Assembly (NCBI RefSeq): GCF_003013815.1
Contig: NZ_PRLH01000092.1
Span: 1 to 64,000, forward strand
Direction: 5' to 3'
Length of the DNA stretch: 64,000 bases
From: Cyanothece sp. BG0011
Lineage (GTDB): Bacteria; Cyanobacteriota; Cyanobacteriia; Cyanobacteriales; Microcystaceae
Shown here piece by piece: positions 27,141 through 36,778 of the stretch. Made by a program: the position numbers and the translations under genes. The notes under the pieces are model-generated. The model did no database searches, was not told where the DNA came from, and worked only from the letters and a program-made list of their open reading frames with translations. Numbering within the stretch: the first letter of the stretch is position 1; every line of letters starts with the position of its first letter.

Positions 27141-28970
27141 TTATCCTGCTTTATACTCTTCTAATAGCTTCGGTAATTCATCATAGCCATCTACACCAAT
27201 TAGTTTAATAAAATTAGGTCGATTTTGTTCGAGTAAAGTTTTAAATTCTTTGTCAGTTATTTTACCTTTGATTACAGTTAATAATCCTGCTGCTTGCCGA
27301 TATTCACTAGAGTCAATTTGGTGTAATAGATACATTCCTAAACATCCAGAATAAACCGCTTGAAGTAAATTTTCTAACGTATAATAGGCTTCTGCTAAGT
27401 ATGTAAAGTTTAACCCTTGCAAATAAGTATTACCAGAATTTAATGCCATTTTAATGCCTTTTTCTAAAGCAGTAATAGCAGCCGAGGGTTGAGACAAAAT
27501 AACATAAGCAATGCCCAAACTATTATAAGCTAATGCCTGACTTTGATAGTCTTCTAATCTTTCTGCTAAAGTCGCACCTTGTTCTAAATAATTAATAGCA
27601 GATTCATAGATTTCCGTATTCATTTGTTCAAGTTCTTTTGCTCGAAATACCTCGCTATAACCCACATTAATTAATCCATTGGCTTCTCCTAATTTATCAC
27701 CCACTTGACGAGAAAACATTAACGCCCTTTGACTATAATTAATGGCTTGATCATAGTCTTTTTCAGCAATACAAATGCGACTGAGGTGATTAAAATTAGC
27801 AATTTCACAGGCTTTATCGGAAGATTCTTGAGCAATTTCTAAGGCTTCTAAATGAAATTGTTTGGCTTGTTTATAATTTCCCAGTGTTAATTGAGAATAA
27901 GCCAGCAATGTCAAAATTCTTGCTTTTTCTTGGGTTCGTTCTACTTCTTTTAAAGGATCATCAAAATAAGTTAATGTATATTGTAAATTCTCACCCGAAA
28001 ATGAAGCAAAAATACCGCCATATAAAGGGAAATCCTTTCGCTTAGTTAACTGACGTAATGATTGTAACATCATTAAAAAATAACCTTCTCTTAAATTGCT
28101 ATTTTTCCCAGTAAATCCTTGAGAAAGTTGAGCAAAAATCATGGAAAATATTAATAAGGTACTATAGGATAATCTTTGACCAAACTTAGCATTATAAGGT
28201 TGTTCATCAAACCATTTAACTAACCCCCTTTCTAGGAAGTGTAACAGTAAAATTAATTCAACCCATGCCCTTAATTCTACCTGATAACTTTTATCCGATA
28301 ATTCCCTAATAGATTCATTATTAGCTAAGGTTTTAAACAACATTTGTGCTAGAGGTAAACTGGTTTTTTTCTCCCACCAGGGCCAAGGTCCTTGTTTTTC
28401 TGAACCGAACCCTAAGGTACTTTGACTTTGTTCATAAATCCACGTAATTAACTCAGGTTCTAACCGAGAAAATTCTCGTAATCCGTCCCTGATACCATTA
28501 GCTAATTCTAAGGTTTCGACAGCATCATTCGAGTCTTTTAAAGATTCCGAGAGTTTTTGTAATTGTTCTCGATTCAAACTATTATGATTGCTTTGGTCTA
28601 GAAAAGGTAAAAAAGAAGATAATAAATGTTGCGAATCAGCCCTTTTAATTTGTTCGATGGCTAAACTAATTACTTGTTCTTTTTGATTTTCTTTTTGCCA
28701 GCGTTCCCATTCACCCTGAATTGTTTGTAATGCCCTTAAAATACGAGTTGCTTTTAATTTTTTCTCTAATTGTGCGGTGGTTTTTTGAATATTTTCATCA
28801 AGAATACGCTCAAAAATTTCTCCTGTTCCTAGTTCAATCTCTTTTAATAACATCCGATAAACTTGTTCTTTTGATCTAATTTTTCCTTTTAGAGTAATAT
28901 CCACAATAGAATCAATAAGTTGTTGATAACGGTTCGCTAAAGAATTAGATTCAGACATAATCAAAGTCAA
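27141..28970 (-). CDS. TPR-repeat protein
   Basis: A 609-aa protein of unknown role. The first 150 residues are helical, charged and coiled-coil-like. The second half has at least five tetratricopeptide repeats, such as ARILTLLAYSQLTLGNYKQA, IANFNHLSRICIAEKDYDQA and ALAYNSLGIAYVILSQPSAA. No signal peptide or membrane segment. TPRs mediate protein contacts; nothing shows the partner. It is convergent with uvrB, ending 13 bp from it. Confidence 0.8.
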   Translation of the reverse strand: MTLIMSESNSLANRYQQLIDSIVDITLKGKIRSKEQVYRMLLKEIELGTGEIFERILDENIQKTTAQLEKKLKATRILRALQTIQGEWERWQKENQKEQVISLAIEQIKRADSQHLLSSFLPFLDQSNHNSLNREQLQKLSESLKDSNDAVETLELANGIRDGLREFSRLEPELITWIYEQSQSTLGFGSEKQGPWPWWEKKTSLPLAQMLFKTLANNESIRELSDKSYQVELRAWVELILLLHFLERGLVKWFDEQPYNAKFGQRLSYSTLLIFSMIFAQLSQGFTGKNSNLREGYFLMMLQSLRQLTKRKDFPLYGGIFASFSGENLQYTLTYFDDPLKEVERTQEKARILTLLAYSQLTLGNYKQAKQFHLEALEIAQESSDKACEIANFNHLSRICIAEKDYDQAINYSQRALMFSRQVGDKLGEANGLINVGYSEVFRAKELEQMNTEIYESAINYLEQGATLAERLEDYQSQALAYNSLGIAYVILSQPSAAITALEKGIKMALNSGNTYLQGLNFTYLAEAYYTLENLLQAVYSGCLGMYLLHQIDSSEYRQAAGLLTVIKGKITDKEFKTLLEQNRPNFIKLIGVDGYDELPKLLEEYKAG

Positions 28971-29217
28971 TAAAAAAGAACTAATGGGCAGTCAATGGTC
29001 GGAAATTTCTATTATTATCCTTCATTTTCATTGTAACTGATTGTAAATATTAAGAAAATAGAAATAAATGAACAACGAAGGAAGGGCATTAGGGTAAAGT
29101 GGATTTCGGAGTGATAGCCGAGGGGTAATTATCCCTTGATAACCGACTTTAACCTAGCATTTTAGCTAGATTATGCCACTCAATTAATGATTGATTAGCT
29201 TTATATTTTTTAAGAAT

Positions 29218-30909
29218 ATGGGGAAAATGATCAAAAAAGTCAATATTAAATTCTTGTCTTCCCTACTGCCCATCGGAGTTGTAACCAGTAGTGTTGCCGT
29301 AATCTTGCCGGCGAGGGCAACCACCATCGTCAGTGACTGGGTGGATCTTACTTTAATGGCGGTTGAAAATACCCCCATTACGGGAGATCCCATTACTGGA
29401 CCCACTTCAGCCTCACGGGCCTATGGCCTTGTCGGTACTGCCATGTACGACGCATGGGCAGCCTATGAACCCACGCCCATTAGTACGCTGTTAGGGGATA
29501 GTCTGCAACGACCTGATCAAGAAAATACTGACAACAATAAGATAGAAGCGATTAGTTATGCTTCTTACCGAGTCCTATCAGAGTTATTTCCCAATCAAGA
29601 GGGTCTGTTTCGCAACCAAATGGTTAATTTAGGCTTTAATCCCGATAATAACACCACTGACAGCAGCACAGCAGCCGGAATCGGTAACATCATGGCAGAA
29701 ACCCTGATGCAGTCCCGTCGTCTGGATGGTTCTAACCAACTCAATAATTATGCTGATACAACCGGTTATCAGCCCGTTAATGTCACCTTACCGGGTCAAG
29801 AACCATTAGTTATGGATATTACCCGTTGGACAGCAGAACATATTCTCATTGATGATCTTAACGCCCCCATTCAAAGCCCTTTGACCCCTCAATGGGGAGA
29901 GGTGACTCCCTTTGCCCTTACCTCTGGTGGTCAATTTCGTGCGCCCACCCCTTTTTCATTCTTACTGGACCCCTTAGCCACAGCAGACTTGCAAGCTGAA
30001 ACCATTACCCGTCGTGACGGTACGGTTGTTCCCATTAGTAAGGATCTCATTGGCATCGATATTAACCCCGATTTCATCAGTGAATCTGAAGCGATCATCA
30101 GTTTCAGTGCTAACCTAACGGACGAAGAAAAAATGATCGCCGAATATTGGGAAGACCCCAGTGGAACGGCTTTTCCGCCGGGTCATTGGTTAGAAATTGG
30201 TCAATTTGTATCCCAACGAGATGGTTATGGTTTAGATGAAGAGGTAAAGTTGTTTTTTGCCCTGGGTAATTCTGTCATGGATGCAGGCATTGCCGTGTGG
30301 GATAGTAAATATTATTATGACTATGCTCGTCCTGTCCGTGTGATTCGTGAGTTAGGACGGTTATGCTTGATCGGAACCGAAGACGTTCCCGGTAGTGGAG
30401 ACTGTTATATAGATGCGTGGGGAGGACCCCAACAGGGAACCCAACGGATTTTAGCCACAGACTTTATCACTTATCAAAATCCAGAAGACAACCCTTCCCC
30501 TCCCTTTCCTGAATATACTTCCGGACACAGTGGTTTTAGTGCAGCCGCAGCAGAAATCTTAAAGTTATTGACTGGCAGTGATTTTTATGGGGATTCAATT
30601 ACTTTTCCGGTGGGGTCTTCTCGTTTTGAACCTGGGTTCACTCCTAGTGATCCCGTCACCCTCTCCTGGACGACTTTTACTGAGGCAGCCAACGAAGCAG
30701 GAATTTCTCGATGTTATGGTGGTATCCACTTTATTTGTGGGGACTTAGAGGGCCGCAGGATAGGCCGTCAAGTGGGAACCGAAGTCTGGCAACGGAGTCA
30801 GTTTTTTATCAATGGTGGTCCACAGGTTGATGAACCGAGATCCATGGCCTTCTTTTTCTTACTAGGGGGATGGTTTTTGGTTCGTCCGTTTCTCACCAGA
30901 AATCAGTAA
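29218..30909 (+). CDS. Secreted vanadium-haloperoxidase/PAP2-like protein with PEP-CTERM-like tail
   Basis: An exported protein of about 563 aa. Starts at 29218 (MGKMIKK) or 29227 give a classical signal peptide ending near ARATT; an ATG at 29191 is less likely. The C-terminal half has the metal/oxyanion-binding pattern of the vanadium-dependent haloperoxidase/PAP2 fold: KYYYDYARPVRVIREL, the SGH motif in PFPEYTSGHSGFSA, and a later YGGIHFICGDLEGRRIGRQV. The last 25 residues (DEPRSMAFFFLLGGWFLVRP then a basic end) look like an exosortase (PEP-CTERM) signal. It may oxidise halide or hydrolyse phosphate; which one cannot be told. Confidence 0.75.
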   Translation: MGKMIKKVNIKFLSSLLPIGVVTSSVAVILPARATTIVSDWVDLTLMAVENTPITGDPITGPTSASRAYGLVGTAMYDAWAAYEPTPISTLLGDSLQRPDQENTDNNKIEAISYASYRVLSELFPNQEGLFRNQMVNLGFNPDNNTTDSSTAAGIGNIMAETLMQSRRLDGSNQLNNYADTTGYQPVNVTLPGQEPLVMDITRWTAEHILIDDLNAPIQSPLTPQWGEVTPFALTSGGQFRAPTPFSFLLDPLATADLQAETITRRDGTVVPISKDLIGIDINPDFISESEAIISFSANLTDEEKMIAEYWEDPSGTAFPPGHWLEIGQFVSQRDGYGLDEEVKLFFALGNSVMDAGIAVWDSKYYYDYARPVRVIRELGRLCLIGTEDVPGSGDCYIDAWGGPQQGTQRILATDFITYQNPEDNPSPPFPEYTSGHSGFSAAAAEILKLLTGSDFYGDSITFPVGSSRFEPGFTPSDPVTLSWTTFTEAANEAGISRCYGGIHFICGDLEGRRIGRQVGTEVWQRSQFFINGGPQVDEPRSMAFFFLLGGWFLVRPFLTRNQ

Positions 30910-30993
30910 CATTTATCAACATTCTGACCGACTTATCTGAACTGCTAAGCTATAAAAGAATAATAGTCTTCGGGAAACAGTGGGCAATCTATC

Positions 30994-32976
30994 ATGGGAC
31001 TCAAAAATAACTCTCGCTTTCTACGTCTTCCCCCTCTCGGTAGTTTAATCTTAATGGGAGTTGGGATTATCTTTTTTATCTATCTCATCTACTACTACAC
31101 CAATCGGTCTGATAACGAAGTTCCCATCGAACCCTATAGCGAATTTTTAGAAAAAGTTGAAAACGATAAAGTGGCCAGAGTCAAAATCGGTAACAGCCTA
31201 ATTCTCTATCAACTTAAGTCCCTATCCCTGCTGTCTCCTTCTGAAGACTTATTACCCCTACCAGAAACCCCCTTAGACAACACTAATAATTCTAATAATC
31301 CCCTTCATGGGCCAACCGCTTCAACCCCCTCTCAAACCGAACCTTCGGGGAGTACAGGCAAAGTTTTAGCTACCATTCCCATTGATGATCCTAATTTACC
31401 TACCCTACTCCGAGAAAAAGGGATCATTTTTGAAGCCGCCCCACCCCCTCAAAATAGTTGGGTGAGTACCCTGATGGCTTGGGTAATTCCTCCCATTATC
31501 TTAGTCTTAGCCATGCAGTTTTTACTGTATCGTAACGAAGATCGGGGATCGTTGGCCTTTAGTAAAAGTAAAGCTAAAGTCTATGTTGAAGGCGAAGCCG
31601 CCAGAATTACTTTTGCCGATGTGGCCGGGGCCGAAGAAGCGAAAACCGAATTAGTGGAAATTGTCGAATTTCTCAAAAATCCCGATCGCTTTAGTCGTAT
31701 TGGGGCCCGAATACCCAAAGGGGTGTTATTAGTGGGGCCGCCAGGAACCGGAAAAACCCTATTAGCCAAAGCCGTCGCAGGAGAAGCGGGTGTGACCTTT
31801 TTTAGTATCTCTGCCTCGGAATTTGTGGAATTATTCGTGGGAACCGGGGCCGCTAGGGTGAGAGATTTATTTGAACAGGCCAAAAAACAAGCCCCTTGTA
31901 TCATTTTTATCGATGAATTGGACGCTATCGGCAAATCTCGTAGTGGGGGTAATGGCCTTAGTGGCAGTAACGATGAACGGGAACAAACCTTAAATCAACT
32001 GTTAACGGAGATGGATGGCTTTGCTGTGGGGGATGCCACCGTGATCGTTTTAGCAGCCACCAACCGCCCAGAAACGCTAGATCAGGCATTATTAAGACCA
32101 GGCCGTTTTGACCGTCAAGTTTTGGTTGATCGCCCGGATCTTGCAGGAAGATTAGCCATTTTAGAAATTTATGCCCAACGGGTAGAAATTGATCCCGATG
32201 TTAACCTCAAAGATATTGCTACCCATACCCCAGGGTTTGCCGGCGCTGACTTAGCGAACTTAGTTAACGAAGCGGCCCTCTTAGCAGCGAGAAATCAACG
32301 GGAATATGTGACCCAAGGGGACTTTAAAGAAGCCATTGAACGGGTTGTGGCCGGTTTAGAGAAGAAAAGCCGGGTGTTAGGAGACGTGGAAAAGAAAATT
32401 GTTGCTTATCACGAAGTTGGTCACGCTTTAGTGGGGGCTGTGATGCCGGGAGGGGGTAAAGTCTCGAAAATTTCTATTGTCCCCAGGGGTTTATCGGCCT
32501 TGGGTTATACTTTAAAAATGCCCACCGAAGACCGTTTTTTGATGAGTGATACGGAATTTCGTCAACAAATTGCCATGTTATTAGGGGGACGGGCTGCAGA
32601 AGAGATTATCTTTGGTAGTGTGACCAATGGGGCCTCGGATGATTTACAACGGGCCACGGATATTGCTGAACGAATGGTAACCACCTACGGTATGAGTAAG
32701 GTATTAGGACCGTTAGCTTACGAAAAACGACAACAGGCTAATTTTTTGGGAAATAGTGGCGTTAACCCTCGTCGTCTGGTGAGTGAGGAAACCGCAAAAG
32801 CCATTGATGAAGAGGTTAAGCAAATTGTTGATTCTGGTCATCAACAAGCTTTATCGATTCTCAATCATAACCGGGATCTCTTGCAGCAAATTGCTCAGCA
32901 ATTATTGGCTATTGAAGTGATAGAAGGGGAAGAACTTCATCAACTTCTTAATCAAGTTGAAGATCCTGGTAACTAA
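30994..32976 (+). CDS. ftsH: ATP-dependent zinc metalloprotease FtsH
   Basis: Membrane-anchored AAA protease that removes damaged membrane proteins, including photosystem II D1 in cyanobacteria. The 660-aa protein has two membrane segments (about 17-37 and 150-170), with a Pro/Ser/Asn-rich periplasmic loop between them that is longer than in many homologues (about residues 75-125). It has Walker A GPPGTGKT, Walker [12 protein letters not shown], the second region of homology with RPGRFDR, and the zinc site HEVGH. Cyanobacteria have several FtsH; I cannot assign which. Confidence 0.95.
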   Translation: MGLKNNSRFLRLPPLGSLILMGVGIIFFIYLIYYYTNRSDNEVPIEPYSEFLEKVENDKVARVKIGNSLILYQLKSLSLLSPSEDLLPLPETPLDNTNNSNNPLHGPTASTPSQTEPSGSTGKVLATIPIDDPNLPTLLREKGIIFEAAPPPQNSWVSTLMAWVIPPIILVLAMQFLLYRNEDRGSLAFSKSKAKVYVEGEAARITFADVAGAEEAKTELVEIVEFLKNPDRFSRIGARIPKGVLLVGPPGTGKTLLAKAVAGEAGVTFFSISASEFVELFVGTGAARVRDLFEQAKKQAPCIIFIDELDAIGKSRSGGNGLSGSNDEREQTLNQLLTEMDGFAVGDATVIVLAATNRPETLDQALLRPGRFDRQVLVDRPDLAGRLAILEIYAQRVEIDPDVNLKDIATHTPGFAGADLANLVNEAALLAARNQREYVTQGDFKEAIERVVAGLEKKSRVLGDVEKKIVAYHEVGHALVGAVMPGGGKVSKISIVPRGLSALGYTLKMPTEDRFLMSDTEFRQQIAMLLGGRAAEEIIFGSVTNGASDDLQRATDIAERMVTTYGMSKVLGPLAYEKRQQANFLGNSGVNPRRLVSEETAKAIDEEVKQIVDSGHQQALSILNHNRDLLQQIAQQLLAIEVIEGEELHQLLNQVEDPGN

Positions 32977-33045
32977 GGAATAGTGTAAGTTGTTTGATGT
33001 TGTTATTCATTAGAACAACTTTCAAGATGAAAATTGGTGTCTTAA

Positions 33046-33627
33046 TTAAATAAGATCCAAATTAATTTCGTCATAAATTTCCCTAAGTTTAACTTCACAG
33101 TTAAATGAGATTAAACTAAAGCTATCATTTTGAGAATGATAAGTTGTAATCAACCATTGTTGATCAGTTTGTTTTGTGTAATGTTTAACGTGATATTGAT
33201 ATTGATCGACTAAAATATATTCTTGAAAAGTGGCTAATGAACAATAATAATCAAATTTATCTCCTTGGTCATAATTTTTTGTGCTTTTAGATAAAACTTC
33301 AATAATTAAGCTAGGATTAGTAATTGTATCTTGTCTATTTTCCACTAAAATAGGTTGACCTTTTATGACCATTATATCAGGGTAAGTATAAACTTGATAA
33401 CTAGGAATCCATAAACGTAAATCTGTCATATAAACTTTAGCATTTTGACCCCGAAGTTTTGTTTTTAAAGTAGTTGCTAAATTAAGGCAGATTTCATTAT
33501 GATTCGGTGTACCTCCGGTCATTTCAATGATTTCTCCATCAATATATTCATGTTTGAGTAATGAAGTTTCTTCTTGGCTTAAATATTCTTCGGATGTGTA
33601 ATAATTTTGTTTAAGGGAAGATGTCAT
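33046..33627 (-). CDS. Uma2 family endonuclease-like protein (PD-(D/E)XK fold)
   Basis: A 193-aa Uma2/DUF820 protein, a type abundant in cyanobacteria. Conserved parts: EEYLSQEETSLLKHEYIDGE, YPDIMVI, PSLIIEVLSKSTKNYDQGDK (the EVLS-K active-site pair) and FDYYCSLATFQEYILVDQ. Nuclease activity is inferred from fold; cellular role unknown. Confidence 0.85.
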   Translation of the reverse strand: MTSSLKQNYYTSEEYLSQEETSLLKHEYIDGEIIEMTGGTPNHNEICLNLATTLKTKLRGQNAKVYMTDLRLWIPSYQVYTYPDIMVIKGQPILVENRQDTITNPSLIIEVLSKSTKNYDQGDKFDYYCSLATFQEYILVDQYQYHVKHYTKQTDQQWLITTYHSQNDSFSLISFNCEVKLREIYDEINLDLI

Positions 33628-33680
33628 TTGTGATTATGCTGCGATCGTCTATTGACAGAGGATAACAAAAAATGGGCATA

Positions 33681-33882
33681 AATGGGCATAATATTATTAT
33701 GTCCCTACAACCCATAAATTTGACGATTTGTATGGGTTTAACACTGTGTTTTACCCAATACCGTTAAATCTATTTAATATTAAACCCATCGTTAATAATC
33801 GTTTTGGTGGGTTACGATGGATTACAAATTAATCGGTTAGTTTCATAATTTATCCTCATCTAACCAACCCTACAAACTGCGG
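33681..33882. repeat. About 200-bp intergenic repeat, copy 1
   Basis: Begins GGGCATAATATTATTATGTC, contains TTTAACACTGTGTTTTACCC, a palindromic TTTAATATTAAACCC, GTTTTGGTGGGTTACGATGG and ends TTAGTTTCATAA...CCAACCCTACAAAC. Copy 2 is at 34568-34773 in the same orientation, on the other side of the PIN toxin-antitoxin pair. A shortened copy is at 34993-35068. Confidence 0.9.
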
Positions 33883-33894
33883 ACGACATGATAG

Positions 33895-34308
33895 TTATTC
33901 GCAAAAAAGCTTGAGAAAATCGGTAGCGCGATAAATGGGAATACCTTCATAGGCAATCATATCTAACAAATCACTGTCTCCGGCGATGATGCAATCTGCT
34001 TTTCCAGCAACAGCGAGGGAGAGAAACTTATCGTCTTTGGGATCACGGCAAGCGATAACAGACTCTTTAACTATAACTGATTCTGAAATGGCAATATACC
34101 ACTCAATATAATCGATCGCATTTTCTTGTGGGATATATTTGCGAAATTTGTCTCTGTTTAATACGGTGAATAGTTCGGCAATGGTATCGTCAGAAATTAA
34201 GGTAATACCCTGTTTTGCTACATAATCAAACAGTCGCTCAAAATTTTCGTTGGGACGTATGGCGAAACTGACGAGAATATTGGTATCAACAACGACTCGT
34301 ATCATCAA
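33895..34308 (-). CDS. PIN-domain toxin (COG1569 type)
   Basis: A 137-aa PIN-fold ribonuclease-like protein. Acidic active-site residues are in VVVDTNILVSFAI (first Asp), the middle Glu region TIAELFTVLNRDKF, and CRDPKDDKFLSLAVAGKADC followed by IIAGDSDLLDM. Such toxins usually cleave RNA. Its ATG overlaps the antitoxin stop by four bases (ATGA), so the pair is coupled. Confidence 0.87.
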   Translation of the reverse strand: MMIRVVVDTNILVSFAIRPNENFERLFDYVAKQGITLISDDTIAELFTVLNRDKFRKYIPQENAIDYIEWYIAISESVIVKESVIACRDPKDDKFLSLAVAGKADCIIAGDSDLLDMIAYEGIPIYRATDFLKLFCE

Positions 34309-34511
34309 TCATTTTTTAGGCTGGCCATGAGGTTGTCATGTTCTGCTTCTGTCATACCCAAGCATGCAGCTTTGCGCTGTAATTTTCTGGCAATAATAGA
34401 CAAGCTAGGACGACCTACCACCAGACGAACCATTTCATCATCAGGGATAAGAGCGAGTGCTTCTCTAATTTCTTTGGCTGTACCTTGGATTAGTTTTGCT
34501 TCTGTCGTCAT
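34305..34511 (-). CDS. Antitoxin paired with the PIN toxin
   Basis: A 68-aa protein directly upstream of and overlapping the PIN gene. It reads MTTEAKLIQGTAKEIREALA then a VRLVVGRPSLSIIARKLQRK segment. The first part resembles antitoxins of COG1569 PIN pairs; identification rests on length and position. Probably neutralises the toxin and represses the operon. Confidence 0.7.
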   Translation of the reverse strand: MTTEAKLIQGTAKEIREALALIPDDEMVRLVVGRPSLSIIARKLQRKAACLGMTEAEHDNLMASLKND

Positions 34512-35060
34512 GATTTTTTATAATCTTACGTCCAATCTTATTATAATTCAGCCACTAGGTGTAAGGATGGGCATAATATGATTATGCCCCTACAAGATAT
34601 AAATTTGATGTCCCGTAGGGGTTTAACACTGTGTTTTACCCACAAACATTAAACACAACACCATCAAATCTATTTAATATTAAACCCATCATTAATAATG
34701 GTTTTGGTGGGTTACGATGGATTAATTTTTAATCCGTTAGTTTCATAAGTTATCCCCATCTAACCCACCCGACAATGTATAATCTAATCTGGTCTTTTAA
34801 CGAAACTATTAGATAAGTTTTGAGATTTTTTAATAAATTTTTCGTCAAATGTATAAAATTCCGAACAGTGATCATTTTGGGAATGGTTATTTGACCTTGA
34901 CTAGATAACTGTGTGGTTTCCATAGAAAATATTAACAGGTTATATTTTTTTAGTCTATCACAGATGCGTAAAAATAGACATAAATAATAATAATGAGCAT
35001 AATATTATTATGCCCCTACTTAATCAGTTAGTTTCATACCTCATCACCATTTAACTCACC
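34512..35060. other. Repeat-filled intergenic region
   Basis: Holds copy 2 (34568-34773) and the short copy (34993-35068) of the roughly 200-bp repeat. Between them (34774-34992) the DNA is very AT-rich with no convincing frame. Any promoter for the antitoxin-PIN pair should lie within 34512-34570. Confidence 0.6.
34568..34773. repeat. About 200-bp intergenic repeat, copy 2
   Basis: Direct repeat of 33681-33882, differing at scattered positions and with a small insert near 34650 (AAACACAACACCATC). Shares TTTAACACTGTGTTTTACCC and GTTTTGGTGGGTTACGATGG exactly. Confidence 0.9.
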
Positions 35061-35068
35061 CTACAAAC
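34993..35068. repeat. About 200-bp intergenic repeat, internally deleted copy 3
   Basis: Keeps only the two ends of the repeat: GAGCATAATATTATTATGCC followed at once by CTACTTAATCAGTTAGTTTC and the final ACTCACCCTACAAAC. Confidence 0.75.
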
Positions 35069-36485
35069 TACTTAAGGAAACCTCATTTTGAAGATTAGCG
35101 TATTTTGTTTCTTGTGTTAGAATTTCTTTGAAAGTTACAATCTTTCTTAGTTGACTACATATTTTTTTGATATCATTTAAGCTTATAGGACAATCATCGC
35201 TTGATAACGGTGATATTATTACTTTTTTGCGCTCACCTTTAATAATTTGACTTGCTAGTATTATATGTTTACCTTTATTAAGTTTATCTATAGCAACTAA
35301 ATGATTACCATAATATTTAAAATCCCATTGTGTTTTATAACCAATAATATCATTTAGCTTTTCAGTCAAAAAAGGACTGGATAAATATTCTCTGAAAGTC
35401 TGTTTTACTTTTGTATGAGTGCTATTAAAGAGACTACTATATTGTCTTTTGGTGTTCAAATTTTTTTGTTCTCGTATTTTGTTAGTGTTTTTTAATGTTG
35501 GTTTTCCTGAACCTTGTAAATGATCTAAACATACATCTATTGTTTCAGTTCTATTAATCCAGTAACCATCATTTTTTTTCTTGAGTATCAAACGACCAAT
35601 AATAAATGCTAAAGTTTTTGTTCTTTTTTTGTTATAAATTGTTATTGATATAGATCCTGATTTTTCGATTTTTATTATGCAACTTGTAACAAATTGTAGA
35701 CATTCATTTGGATTCTTTATATCTGTCAGATAAAAATTTTTTAAAATATCTATACTGGCTAAATTTAATGAACAATTTAAGGTATACCCTCTGTTGATTT
35801 TATGATTAGTTATTATATCGTTTGTTTTAGGGATATTATAAAACCAATTGATAGATGATAAAAATTCTATAAAGTAATCAACTAAATATGTTTCTACGTT
35901 TTCCTCATTCAAACTATATTTTTCTATGAGGTAACAAATAATCTGACTTAAAGAATCGAATCCTTGTCCAGAACACAAGTATTGAATGATCTCTCTTACT
36001 ATAAATTTTTTTTCATACACCCTAGTTTCATATTTAAGTTTACCTGAAATATCGAGAGATTTCTCTAGAATTTCATCCTGTTTCTGCTTAATAAAAATTA
36101 TTATTCGATTTAAAAAACTCTGATTTTTGAAAAATATAGATTTAATATAAATTTGACAAAAATTAGGATATTGACTAGATATTATTATTGAAAATAATTG
36201 TTTTAATCGTTCTAACTCTTGTCCCTGAGAATCATAATTATTATCTTCAATGATAGATTGATTATCACCATAATTCCTTAAAGGACATTTTGAGTTAAAT
36301 TTATTTATTTCAATTTCTTCTTCCCTATAGTGAGAAAAATGAGGCCGTCTTTGTATACCTTTTTTCAGAAAGACAGGTTCATTACATTTTGTGCATAAGA
36401 AAAATTTGTCTCTAGAATCTTCATGGGTAACTTGATCAGCAAAAAATATGTCACCCGCTAAAAACATTGATTTAGCTTTATCCAT
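35061..36485 (-). CDS. Hypothetical protein with CoiA-like N-terminal domain
   Basis: A 474-aa protein I do not recognise as a whole. Residues about 10-55 fit the N-terminus of competence protein CoiA and related nucleases: a two-Cys zinc knuckle LCTKCNEPVFLKKGIQRRPH followed by FSHYR. In CoiA this precedes a restriction-enzyme-like nuclease domain. Here the rest is Lys/Ile/Asn-rich with no PD-(D/E)XK motif that I can point to with confidence. The gene is markedly more AT-rich than its neighbours and lies between repeats and a gene-poor stretch, which suggests horizontal gain. The upstream 293 bp (36486-36778) are AT-rich with no gene. Confidence 0.5.
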   Translation of the reverse strand: MDKAKSMFLAGDIFFADQVTHEDSRDKFFLCTKCNEPVFLKKGIQRRPHFSHYREEEIEINKFNSKCPLRNYGDNQSIIEDNNYDSQGQELERLKQLFSIIISSQYPNFCQIYIKSIFFKNQSFLNRIIIFIKQKQDEILEKSLDISGKLKYETRVYEKKFIVREIIQYLCSGQGFDSLSQIICYLIEKYSLNEENVETYLVDYFIEFLSSINWFYNIPKTNDIITNHKINRGYTLNCSLNLASIDILKNFYLTDIKNPNECLQFVTSCIIKIEKSGSISITIYNKKRTKTLAFIIGRLILKKKNDGYWINRTETIDVCLDHLQGSGKPTLKNTNKIREQKNLNTKRQYSSLFNSTHTKVKQTFREYLSSPFLTEKLNDIIGYKTQWDFKYYGNHLVAIDKLNKGKHIILASQIIKGERKKVIISPLSSDDCPISLNDIKKICSQLRKIVTFKEILTQETKYANLQNEVSLSSL

Positions 36486-36778
36486 AACAACCCAATAATC
36501 ACAATCATTTGTTTTAATGTACCCAAATTGAGCTAATAAATTACAATAAGAGAGTTTTAGTGTCGCTTCTCAAATCAACTCGATACAATCATTAATGAAT
36601 AGGGGTTGACAAATTCTGCCCCGAAGCCGTAAAATATTAAAAGTAAGCTTCATAATCAAAATCTGTGCAATTTCAAAATTTGAGAAAATATTTCCATTAT
36701 GATACATATTTCATTATTTAGAATAAAACAAAGACAGCCCGTTTGTCAAGGGAAAAAATAATTTTTTTGTACTAATCA

